Source: Thraustochytrium sp. TN22 (lineage: Eukaryota > Sar > Bigyra > Thraustochytrida > Thraustochytriidae). From it: DNA of 64,000 nucleotides. Numbering within the stretch: position 1 is the first letter of the stretch; each line of letters begins with the position of its first letter. Made by a program: the position numbers and the translations under genes. Shown piece after piece: positions 56,100 through 64,000 of the stretch. Under the pieces are notes generated by a model. It saw only the letters and a program-made list of their open reading frames with translations, made no database searches and was not told the DNA's origin. The stretch spans positions 1 to 64,000 of the forward strand of contig JABLUY010000140.1 of NCBI GenBank assembly GCA_013306675.1, read 5' to 3'.

Positions 56100-56125
56100 A
56101 AAGGAAGCGCTGCAGCGCTTCCTTT
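56100..56125. repeat. Perfect 26-bp palindrome
   Basis: The left arm AAAGGAAGCGCTG is followed directly by its exact reverse complement CAGCGCTTCCTTT, without a loop. Flanking GGAGAACC and GATCTCC partly extend the symmetry. Confidence 0.95.
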
Positions 56126-57141
56126 GATCTCCTAGCACTGCTTGGTCACGGCTTTCTCGTCCGAGGCTATGATCTCCCTGCCTGGCGAATCTCTTTTTGG
56201 ACGGATGGCACAGGCCGGCCGAGATCAGCAGGAATCGCGAAACCGACGACGAGATGAGGCCAGCCGGTAGCCTGCTCTAAGATCACTTGCTCGCCCAGTG
56301 ACCGACAACACTGTCACGTGAGTCACCTTGGCCAGCACACGGGCAGGCAAGTGCCTCTACTGTCTCGCGCATGTGCTCCTCGTCGCGTCCATCCTGCTAT
56401 TCCACATGGTCCTGCTGCTGGCCATCCTCCGGATCGTTCGCCTTGACCTCCACGGCGCTCGTCGCCGCCTGCCTCGCTCTTGACCTCCGCACTGGCGCCG
56501 CGCGTCTTTTAGGCTCCGCAATGGCGTCGCGTCGCCACACCCGGCCCGCGCCCGCGCCCACGCGGCCTGATGCCTGCGCAAGTCTTCGCTGCACTGCACT
56601 CACAGGCTGAGTCAGTGCACTGCACGCGTGCCGGCACGCGCCGACTTGACTGTGCAGTGATCAGTGTGAGTAGTAGTTAGGCTAGGCCTACTACTACTGT
56701 GACTACTAGGTAGTAACGCCTCCAGTCACCAGCGGCGCCGCGCCAGTGGTGGTGGCACTTGGTCTCACACTCTTCGCATGCGCTTGCGGCTTGACAGTGA
56801 GAGAGTAAGTTTCAGGCGCGCCTCTGCCAGGCTGCCAGCTACGCAATGGCACCTGCCAGACTCGCCGGACTCCGTCCCATGCACGTCAAGTCAGTGGCTG
56901 ATCACGCACGCCTGCGCTCGCGCTCGTGTGTTTCCAAACTTGCATCGCGCATTCGCGCCTTGCACTGCGTGCAGTAACTGCTCCCTTTCTCTGATCTCGT
57001 GACTCTGTCAGTCAGCACCTGAGGCAGGCAGGGCCGGGCAGCCAGAGACACAGTCTGCTTGACGACTCGGAGACGACCACAACCCGCAGAAAGCAAAAGA
57101 ACGCCGCGCGCTTCGTGGCGCCGCGCGGGCGCGGGGCCAGC

Positions 57142-58620
57142 ATGCGGCCAAGCGCCGCCTTGGCGCTGGCGCTGGCGCTTGCAAGCGGCGCGAGTCGAGC
57201 CGAGGCGACGGCGCCGAACGTGGTCATCTTCTACACGGACGACCAGGGGTATGGCGACCACGCGCGCGCCAATCCAGGCCTGCTGGCCACTCCAACGATG
57301 GGGCGGCTGGCGGACGAGGGGCTCAACTTCACGGACGGGCACAGCGGCGCGTCGGTCTGCACGCCGTCGCGCTTCGGCCTCCTGACGGGCCGCGCGAGCG
57401 CGCGCGTGCGGCCGCGCGGGGGCGTCGCCGAGGAGGACACCCCGCCGGTCGTGGAGCCCGGCACACCCACGATCGCCAGCGTGCTGCGAGACGAGGCCGG
57501 CTACGCCACCGGCATGTTCGGCAAGTGGCACCTGGGTATGACCCTACCGGGCAGCCCGGGGTCACGGGACTGGGGGGAAGCCGTGATCGGCGGGCCGATC
57601 GACTACGGCTTCGACGAGTTCTACGGGCTCTTCGCGTCCATGAACTACGGCTTCCTCACCTATATCGACGGCGCGCATGCCAGCGCGCCGGCGGATCTGT
57701 GGACGCGCAAGGTGCCCATTAACGGCGCCGTTGCGAATGGGCGGCGCAAGGCGGCCACGTACACCTTCGCCGAGCCGCGCGAGGAAGACTACGGCAAGAG
57801 GTCGCTCGAGTGTACCGCCGACTTTGACCCGCGCTACACCATGGAGACGCTCACCGAGCGGGCGCTCGCCTTCATTGACGACCACCACGATGAGCCATTC
57901 TTTCTCTACGTAGCCGCCACGACGCCGCATCACCCAGTGGTGGTGCATCCTGACTTTGCAGGGCGAACGGCCTTTGGCCCGTGGACCGACATGCTCGAGG
58001 AGCTCGACCACCGGGCCGGCCAGCTCTTGGACCGCCTTGACGCCTGGGGCATCGGCAACAACACGATCTTCATCTGGACCTCGGACAACGGTCCGGAGGA
58101 CGTTGCAAAGGACCTACGCAAAGTTGGGTACTGGGCGACCGGCCACACGCTTCGTGGCGACAAGCGCTCCATCTATGAGGGCGGACACCGCGTCCCGACC
58201 CTGCTGCGCTGGCCGGCCGGGGTCGCGGCGCCGGGCCGCCGCGTGGACCGTCCGGTCTCGCAGTTGGACCTGCTCGCCACGGTGGCGGAGCTCGCCGGCG
58301 TGAACAGCACGGCCCTCGCGGCCACGGACAGCATCAGCTTCGCGGACGTCATCACGGATGAGACCGTTGACGCTAGCAGCACCTCCCGTGCGGCGCCCAT
58401 GCTCTGCGAAGACTTGTACGCCAATCTGGCCGTACGCTACGGCCCGCTCAAGCTGATTCCGTCCAAGAAGCGCGCCTACAATCTTGACAAGGACCCGGGG
58501 GAGAAGAAGAATCTGTGGAAGAAGGTGGGCCGCGCGCTGCGCAAGAGCGCCATCGAGTTGGTCCAGGACGTCAGTGGTATGGCGGACAGCGGCTTTCTGG
58601 CGGCGCGCTCTGACTTGTGA
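57142..58620 (+). CDS. Secreted or lysosomal arylsulfatase-type sulfatase
   Basis: A 492-residue sulfatase with a signal peptide (MRPSAALALALALASGASRA). The metal-binding aspartates are in FYTDDQGYGD (D33, D34), and the active-site sequence is SVCTPSRFGLLTGR, whose Cys73 is the residue converted to formylglycine. The second signature GYATGMFGKWHLG follows, then PFFLYVAATTPHHP and IFIWTSDNGPED with the Asp-Asn metal pair, and DKRSIYEGGHRVPTLLRWP. Sulfatases remove sulfate esters from sugars or steroids. The substrate cannot be told, although the family with this layout often acts on sulfated polysaccharides. The start at 57142 is the first ATG in frame; the frame before it has only a GTG at 57115. 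The C-terminal text (RAYNLDKDPGEKKNL) is the usual sulfatase end. Confidence 0.92.
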   Translation: MRPSAALALALALASGASRAEATAPNVVIFYTDDQGYGDHARANPGLLATPTMGRLADEGLNFTDGHSGASVCTPSRFGLLTGRASARVRPRGGVAEEDTPPVVEPGTPTIASVLRDEAGYATGMFGKWHLGMTLPGSPGSRDWGEAVIGGPIDYGFDEFYGLFASMNYGFLTYIDGAHASAPADLWTRKVPINGAVANGRRKAATYTFAEPREEDYGKRSLECTADFDPRYTMETLTERALAFIDDHHDEPFFLYVAATTPHHPVVVHPDFAGRTAFGPWTDMLEELDHRAGQLLDRLDAWGIGNNTIFIWTSDNGPEDVAKDLRKVGYWATGHTLRGDKRSIYEGGHRVPTLLRWPAGVAAPGRRVDRPVSQLDLLATVAELAGVNSTALAATDSISFADVITDETVDASSTSRAAPMLCEDLYANLAVRYGPLKLIPSKKRAYNLDKDPGEKKNLWKKVGRALRKSAIELVQDVSGMADSGFLAARSDL

Positions 58621-58704
58621 CTTCGTTGGTGGTAAGGGTAAAGGACTCGGAAAGAAAGAGCTTCAGTTCTAAAAGGGGCCTACTTAGTTTGCGATGGTCA
58701 ATCC
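58621..58704. other. Short tail-to-tail gap
   Basis: 84 bp between the sulfatase stop and the 3-dehydroquinate synthase stop; their 3' untranslated regions must overlap or be very short. Confidence 0.6.
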
Positions 58705-60248
58705 TCAACCGAAGATAATGCTTGAGGCGCCGCCAGGCGGCTGGTGCACGCGCGTGGTGGGGCGGCCCGTCATGACGTTGTTGTTGTTCTGGTTGCTGCC
58801 GGAGGCGAAGGAATTGGCGCTGGGAGGCGGCACGGGCGGCGCCGCGCCATTGCCGTTGCCGTTGTCGGTGCCATTGCGGGGGCTGCTGGCACTGCCGTTG
58901 CCAGCGCTCGTGGTGAGCGACTCAAAGGCCGGGATGAGCTCTTCGGGCAGGATCTTCATGAGGCGCACGTCGCCAATGGCGTGCGGCATGGTGACGGTGA
59001 TGTGCGCGCGCTCGCGCTTCTTGTCCATGAGCGAGGCCTTGACGAGGTCGTCCGAGCTGAGGCCCTCGAGACCCGTGGGCAGCTGCAGCGCGCGCAGCAG
59101 CGCCGAGATGCGGTCCGGCAGCTCCTTGGCGCAGAGCCCGCGCAGCACGGCCAGGTGCGTCTCCGCCACCGTGCCCATGGCCACGGCCTCGCCGTGGCGC
59201 AGGCCGCCGTAGCCCACGACCGCCTCAATGGCGTGGCCCACGGTGTGACCAAGGTTCAGCAGCGCGCGCTTGCCGGACTCGCGCTCGTCGGCGCTCACGA
59301 CGGCCGCCTTGATCTCACAGCAGCGCCGCACGGTGTACTTGAGCGCCTCCTTGTCGCGCGCCACGATGGCCTCCGCGTTCGCCTCCAGCCACTCGAAGAA
59401 CGCAGTGCTCGGCACCAGCTTGCTGGCGTCGGCCGGGTCCGGCACCTCCTCCAGCACCGCGTGCTTGACCACCTCGCCCAGGCCGCAGCGGAACTCCGGG
59501 TCCGACAGCGAGTCCAGCGTCTCCACAGCCACGTGCACCAAGAAAGGCTGCCAAAAGGCGCCCAGGAGGTTCTTGCCCTGCGCCGTGTTCACGCCCGTCT
59601 TGCCGCCCACCGAGGCATCCACCTGCGCCAGCAGCGTCGTCGGCACGTTGCAAAACGGCAGCCCGCGCATCGTCGTGGCCGCCGCGAAGCCGGCAATGTC
59701 CGTCGTCACGCCGCCGCCCACCGCCACCACGGGCGTCTTGCGGTCCACCTGCAGCTCCAGCAGCCGGTTCACCAGGCCCACGTACGTCTCCGGCGTCTTC
59801 TTCGCCTCGCCGTCCTCCAGCTCCACGTACTCCGGCTCCCACCCGGCCGCCGCCAGGCTCGACTTGACGCGCTCCGCGTACAGCGGGCCCACGACGTCGT
59901 TCGACACCACCACGCACTTGCCCGGCTTGTGCAGCTTTGCCATGGTCGCGCCCAGCGTGTCCAGCGGCTTGAACTCGATCGGGTAGCTGCGCGTGGACCC
60001 GAGCCCCGTCAGTTTATTTGACTTCCTGTGCACGGCCGCCACAGTGTCCAGCGCGAGCGCTGGCAAGAGAGGCGTGCGAGAGAGACGAGACGAGAGAGAG
60101 GGAGAGAGAGAGGGAGGGAGAGAGAGACGGAGAGAGATGAGAGACGTAAAAAGACATAGAGACGAGTCACGAGCGTGCGAGACATCGATGCCCCTCCGGC
60201 CGGCGTCCGTCGCACTCTTTCTGAGCGCCGTACATCTTCTTCTCTCTC

Positions 60249-60282
<34 letters not shown>

Positions 60283-60483
60283 CGGCCCAGCCGCACGGCC
60301 GCGCAGCCGCGTAGTCGTGCCGTCCGCCGCCACGCGTCCATCCATCCACCATCCATCCAAGCCTCCCTCCATTGTTCATGCACACGGCGCGGCGTGGCAC
60401 AGCGCGGCGCGCGCGGGGCGCGGCGCGGCGCGGAGCACGTACCTGCGGTCGCCCAGGTCCACCTGCACGGCGTCGGACGTCAT
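58705..60483 (-). CDS. 3-dehydroquinate synthase, two exons
   Basis: Exon 1 is 60443-60483 and exon 2 is 58705-59986; together they give 440 residues. The tiny exon 1 encodes MTSDAVQVDLGDR plus two bases of a serine codon, and joining produces VDLGDRSYPIEF, the normal start of AroB-type enzymes. The core has VVAVGGGVTTDIAGFAAATT, then RGLPFCNVPTTLLAQVDASVGGKTGVN, GLGEVVKHAVL and NLGHTVGHAIEAVVGYGGLRHGEAVAMG (zinc-ligand histidines and the cofactor loops). It converts DAHP to 3-dehydroquinate using NAD and a divalent metal, the second step of the shikimate pathway. The domain stands alone here instead of as part of an AROM pentafunctional protein. The low-complexity C-terminal tail (NGNGNGAAPPVPPP and an Asn run) is not conserved. 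Frame and active-site text support function. Confidence 0.92.
59987..60442 (-). other. Intron of the 3-dehydroquinate synthase gene, phase 2, 456 bp
   Basis: On the minus strand the donor is GTACGT after GACCGCAG and the acceptor is CGCGCAG before CTACCCGATCGAG. It contains (GA)n at about 60075-60140 and (TC)n at about 60241-60283 as read on the plus strand. The short first exon makes this junction easy to miss. Confidence 0.88.
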
Positions 60484-60738
60484 CTTGCCCACGCGAGCGA
60501 GCAGCCGCACGAGCCGCGTCGTGCCGAGCCGTGCCGGGTTGTTGCGGCTTTGCGGCGGCGTCGTCCACTGCGCCGCCCTGTCCGGCATGTACTGCACCAG
60601 CCTGCAGACCTGCTCGCAGCAGGCAGGCAGCGGCCAGACGCACAGCGGGCGCGCTCGCTGCAAGGCCGTGGCGCCCAGGCCCGGCCCGCGCGCGCAGAGG
60701 CCGCGTCGCGGGCGGAAAGCAAGCTCCGAGGCCGGGAA

Positions 60739-60755
60739 GAGCTAGCTAGCTAGCT
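60739..60755. repeat. AGCT tandem run
   Basis: Four AGCT units upstream of the 3-dehydroquinate synthase gene, in the gap before the coiled-coil gene. Confidence 0.9.
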
Positions 60756-60958
60756 TGGTTGCAGCCGGGCACCTTCTGGGAACAGCGCGAGCGCGCGCTG
60801 CAAGAGCGCCTCGCCTCGCGGCGGCAGCGCACGCACGCGGGCAGTGCAGGCGTGCGCTTGTACAGATGAGGCCGGTCTTTAGAAATTAGTCAGAGAGGAC
60901 GTCCGGTTGGCTTCGGCTTGCGCTCGCGGCCGCCTGCCCGGTCGGCAGCCGCGCGGGA

Positions 60959-60992
60959 GCGAGTCCTTCTTGGTGAGCGAGTCCTTCTTGGT
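60959..60992. repeat. Two-copy direct repeat, about 18 bp unit
   Basis: GCGAGTCCTTCTTGGT twice in tandem with a two-base gap, just before the stop of the coiled-coil gene as read on the plus strand. Confidence 0.9.
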
Positions 60993-60993
60993 A

Positions 60994-62759
60994 TTACTGG
61001 AGAGCGCGCAGCTCGCGGCGGAGGCGCGCGTTCTCCGCCTCGAGACGCACAGCTTCCTGCTCAGCCAGGTCGCGCGCCTCGTTGGCCGCCTTGAGACGGC
61101 GGCTCATGTCCCGGGTTGCCGGACCGCTCGCAACCCCATTCTGATACTCGTCGTCGGCGTCCTCGTCCTCGTCGTCGCCGCCGCCGCCGTCGGCCTCATC
61201 ATCACGATCATCATCGTCATCGTCGTCGTCGTCATCGCCATCGCCGTCGTCGGCATCTCCTCGCTCACTCCCGTCCTCGGAATCCGTGCGCTGCAGAGGC
61301 GCAGGCGGCTTCGAGCCCGGGGCCCGCAGGCGCGCCTGCTTGAGCTGCGCCTCGAGGTCGAGCGCGTGCTCGAGCAGGCCGTCTACCTGGGCCTGGAGCG
61401 CGGCGGCGGAGGTGGCGCCATGCTGGCGCTCGTCCTCGAGCTTGGCGATCTTGGCCTGCTGCGCGCGCAGGTCCTCCAGCAGCTTGGAGCGCTCGGCCGC
61501 CATGGCGCCGGCGTGGATCTCCGCCTCGGTCTCGCGCAGCAGCGTCTCAAAGGCCGGATCCCCGACCGGGCTCACGTCGGCCGCCGCGTAGCGTGCCTGC
61601 AGACGCTGCAGGTTGGCGCGCGCCGTCTCGAGCTCGAGGCGCGTGGACTGCTCGGCGGACGCAGCGTCATGCGCCTGCCGCTCGAGGCGGTCACAGTCGG
61701 CGCGCGCGTCCGCGAGCGCGCCCTCGAGCGCGGACATTTTGAGCTTGTTCTCCTTCAGGTAGTCGAGCACGACCTGGCGTTCCTCGGCGAGCTCTTGGAT
61801 GCGCGCCTCGGCGCTGGCGAGGCGCTCCCGGAGCGCGCGCGTCTGCGCCTGCGACTCCACCACCTCGCGCTTGAGCTCGCGCTCGGCACCCTCGCGTGTC
61901 GCCAGCTCCATTTCCAGCCGGTGTACCTCCTTTTGAAACATGCCCACCTGGTACAGCATGCCGCTCTGCAGGTTGCCGTCCACACCCAGGTCTTCAGCGC
62001 GCTTCTCGAGCGCGCACGCGAGCACCTCGATCTCGCTCGCCGCGCGGTGCAGGTCCTCCTCCTGGCAGGCCACGGTCGCGCGCAGCCGCGCGCACTCCTG
62101 CTCGGCTGCCGCGAGCGCCGCCTCGCGCTCGCGCACATCCTCCGCCGACTGTGCCGTGCGCGCGGGCCGCGCGCGCGTCTCGCGCACGCGCGCGTGCTTC
62201 GCCGCGCCGGGAGTCAAGCCCGCGACCAGCGAGCCAGCCGGCCACGGTGCTGGCGACCGCGGCGTCGGCCCCAGGCTGTCGCTGCTGCTCGCGCCGGTCG
62301 GGCTGCGTACCATGAGCACTGTCTGGTTCGTCCTCGCGCCGTGCTCGGCCGCAGCAAACCCGGCGCCGGACGCGGTCCCGGATCCGTCCGAGCCCTGCGC
62401 GGACCGCGGCGGCGACCGCGGCCGCAGCCGCATCGCGCGGATCTCCCTGTCCTTGGCCTGCAGCTCCGCGCGCACGCGCTGCAGCTCGCGCGTCGTCTGT
62501 ATCGCGCGCCGCGCCTCCTTGTCCCTCGCGCGCTCCAGCCCCTGCACCACGCGCTTCATCTCCAGCGACTCCTTGCGGTGAGCCACCGCCGCGCTGTACG
62601 CCGACTCTGCTCCGCGCCGCGCGCCGCCGTCAGTCTCGCCCTCCTCCGCCGCCCGCGCCCGCTGCTCGCCGCCGCGCGCTGCTCGCCGCGCCGCGCACGG
62701 GGCCTGCCTGCCTCCTCGCTCCGCCCGGACTCACCATCGCGCACGAGGCGCCGCTCCAT
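60994..62759 (-). CDS. Coiled-coil protein, family unknown, probably two exons
   Basis: The main exon encodes long heptad-rich helices: REAALAAAEQECARLRATVA, RLEMELATREGAERELKREV, RLASAEARIQELAEERQVVL and AERSKLLEDLRAQQAKIAKLEDE. They cover most of residues 40-400, with a Ser/Pro linker near the front, and then an acidic, Asp-rich stretch (GDADDGDGDDDDDDDD) and a last helix (AEQEAVRLEAENARLRREL). I propose an extra 25-bp first exon at 62735-62759 (MERRLVRD) joined to 62678: donor GTGAGT, acceptor GAGCAG, in phase, giving 569 residues. Without it the first ATG is at 62559. The protein resembles centrosomal, ciliary or vesicle-tether coiled coils, but none specifically. Head-to-head with the gene at 63466. 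Confidence 0.75.
62679..62734 (-). other. Putative 56-bp intron of the coiled-coil gene
   Basis: Donor GTGAGTCC directly after the ATG-led GAGCGGCGCCTCGTGCGCGATG exon end and acceptor GGCGAGCAG; length is close to the 61-bp intron of the FCP1-like gene, and of the two nearby CAG acceptors only this one keeps the frame. The evidence is sequence pattern only. Confidence 0.5.
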
Positions 62760-63465
62760 GTCAGGCCGGCCCGCGCCGCCGTCGCCCCGCGCGCGCCGCC
62801 GCCGCCGCTGCCGCCGCGCGCGCCGCCGCCACCGCCGCCCGCGCGCGCCGCCCTTGCCGCGCGACAACCGTTTGGCTCGAGTCCGCCGCGCCTGCCCGCC
62901 GAGCTCGCGGTTCTGCGCGCATGGCAGGCGGCCGCCGAGCGCGCGCGCGCGGCGGCGCCGCGGGGCTCGCCGCGCCGCGGGGCTCCCCGCGCGGCGCTCC
63001 GTCGCTCGCGGTCCTGGCCGCGCGGAGCGGGCCCGAGTCGAGGCGAGGCGAGGCGAGGCGCGGCGAGGCGAGGCGAGGCGCGCCATGCCGTGCCATGCCG
63101 CGGCATGCCGCGGCATGCCGTGCCATGCCGTGCCACGCCGTGCCGTGCCGTGGCTTGCTCGCGGCGCGGCGGCGGCGGCGGCGGCGGCCGCGAGCGCGCG
63201 GCGCTCCCGGCGGCCGCGGCGGCGCGGCAGGCGCTGGCGGGCCGGCCGAGGCTCGGGACGGCTTGCGTGTTTGAACGGGCACCGAGGCAGGCAGGCAGAC
63301 GCCCAACGCAAGGCGACGGCGCGGCAGGCGACCGCGCCGCGCGCGCGCGCGGTGCAGTGGCGGCGCGGCGCGGCGCGGCGCGGCGCGGCGCCTCCCCCCG
63401 CCCCCCTCGCCGCCGCGCTGGGCGCGCCGCCGCGCGGCAGCGGCGGCAGCGGCGGCGGCAGGAGG
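62760..63465. other. Extremely GC-rich head-to-head promoter region
   Basis: 706 bp of nearly pure G and C between divergent starts. It holds a GGCGA run (63033-63080), a cluster of ATGCCGTGCC/ATGCCGCGGC words (63081-63145), many of them palindromic CGCGGCATGCCGCGGCATG-type motifs, and GGC-triplet runs. No gene is supported. Confidence 0.55.
63081..63145. repeat. Tandem ATGCCGYGCC repeat
   Basis: The words CATGCCGTGC and CATGCCGCGG alternate about six times. GGCATGCC is a palindrome, so each unit has local dyad symmetry. Confidence 0.8.
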
Positions 63466-64000
63466 ATGAGCGGGGACCGGGACGCGCGCGCGGACGCGGA
63501 GCTGCGGCGCGCGGTGCAGCACGTGGCGCGCGAGCTGGAGCGCGCGCGCGGCGGCGAGGTGAGCACCGGCGCGGCGTCGAGGCTGCAGGCGCTCGGGTAC
63601 AGCCCCGAGGAGAGCGCCAAGCTGCGGGCGGCGCTGGGCGCGCTGGCAGCCGCCGCCGACAGCGACGCCAAGCGGCAGCGCGAGGGGCGCGAGCAGGGCG
63701 CGAAAAAGAGGACGTGGAAGGAGGAGGACGAGGAGGAGGACCTAGGGCGGGCGCAGGCGCAGGCGCTGCGCAAGGGCGCGCGCCTGACCGTGTACCGCAT
63801 CCTGCCGTCGGGGGTGGACTTTTATGCGCCCGAGGCGCGGTGCGTGGTGCTGGCGACGCCGGAGATGACCCTGGCGGAGCTGACCGCGCTCGTGCTGCAG
63901 CGGTGGGGGCTGAGCAACAGCGGCGCAGAGGAAACGAACGGGCGGCGCGGCGGCGCGGCAGCCGCCGCGCACGCCCAGGCGCACGTAATCGTGGACCACG
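63466..64000 (+). CDS. N-terminal part of an unidentified protein, cut by the right edge
   Basis: ATG 63466 (MSGDRDARADAELRRAV) opens a frame with no stop before the window ends, 178 codons. The first 90 residues are helical and highly charged (AVQHVARELERARGG, KRTWKEEDEEEDLGR), followed by a more globular part: ARLTVYRILPSGVDFYAPEARCVVLATPEMTLAELTALVLQRWGL. The VYRILPSG...VLATPEMTLAELTALV pattern recalls ubiquitin-like or doublecortin-like beta-grasp domains, but the match is too short to claim. No targeting signal is visible. Confidence 0.6.
   Translation, partial: MSGDRDARADAELRRAVQHVARELERARGGEVSTGAASRLQALGYSPEESAKLRAALGALAAAADSDAKRQREGREQGAKKRTWKEEDEEEDLGRAQAQALRKGARLTVYRILPSGVDFYAPEARCVVLATPEMTLAELTALVLQRWGLSNSGAEETNGRRGGAAAAAHAQAHVIVDH

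Larger units (their letters stand above)
54726..57141. other. Long head-to-head intergenic region
   Basis: About 2.4 kb between the cyclin start (minus) and sulfatase start (plus). The part up to 55600 is GC-rich, with GCTC runs at 55028-55052; the part from 55600 to 57000 is of mixed composition. It contains a two-copy 24-bp repeat (55724-55770), a 26-bp perfect palindrome (56100-56125), and CTACTA/AGTAGT words (about 56650-56710). A short polypyrimidine stretch precedes the sulfatase. No ORF is supported. Confidence 0.5.
60484..60993. other. Intergenic region
   Basis: 510 bp between the 3-dehydroquinate synthase start and the stop of the coiled-coil gene, both minus. It contains an AGCT run (60739-60755) and a two-copy 16-bp repeat (60959-60992). 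No gene is seen. Confidence 0.5.

Overview
The window is a GC-rich stretch of nuclear DNA from a eukaryote, with long, mostly intronless genes of animal, plant and protist type: a cyclic-nucleotide phosphodiesterase, a metacaspase, a PHO80-type cyclin, an O-fucosyltransferase-like enzyme, sulfite oxidase, a SHAQKYF-class MYB factor and N-myristoylated acetyltransferases. Spliceosomal introns exist but are few: one clear (52621-52681), one strongly supported (59987-60442) and one inferred (62679-62734). GT-AG introns, signal peptides, a single-gene rather than operon layout and a large TPS/TPP fusion protein fit a free-living unicellular eukaryote. A GC-rich labyrinthulomycete (thraustochytrid-like) is my best guess, from general genome style only. 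I saw no rRNA, tRNA, CRISPR array, transposase, integrase or reverse transcriptase.

Layout. 1-8 kb: edge of a gene (minus), a small charged hypothetical (minus), a histidine phosphatase (plus), a non-RD protein kinase (minus), a HIT protein (plus). 8.6-12.5 kb: one 1297-residue trehalose-phosphate synthase/phosphatase (minus) with altered catalytic residues in both halves. 14.5-17.5 kb: MYB factor (plus) and secreted Cys-rich protein (minus). 18.2-20.7 kb: a protein of exact 195-residue tandem repeats, preceded by a decayed unit. 21-25 kb: C2-metacaspase (plus) and MEMO1 (minus). 25-27.7 kb: a gene-poor stretch of lower GC holding one orphan ORF. 29-32.9 kb: membrane phosphodiesterase. 33.5-36 kb: two tandem myristoylated acetyltransferases with a fossil fragment of a third between them. 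36.6-40.3 kb: membrane-anchored phosphohistidine phosphatase and cytochrome b5-sulfite oxidase. 43-45.8 kb: type II O-fucosyltransferase-like protein with a one-base frame break near its end. 46.4-53.7 kb: choline/ethanolamine kinase, two short-chain dehydrogenases, a TPR protein and an FCP1-type phosphatase. 54-64 kb: cyclin, sulfatase, 3-dehydroquinate synthase, a coiled-coil protein and the start of a gene leaving the right edge.

The genes do not form one pathway. Many are in head-to-head pairs sharing short GC-rich, repeat-laden promoter regions (TPS/MYB, choline kinase/SDR, SDR/FCP1, coiled coil/right-edge gene), and others are tail-to-tail. Signalling and phosphate chemistry are well represented (kinase, phosphodiesterase, four phosphatase-type proteins, cyclin). 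Intergenic DNA is full of short tandem duplications, AGCT runs and perfect palindromes. Start sites were placed at the first supported ATG; several reading frames stay open upstream of it without an ATG.
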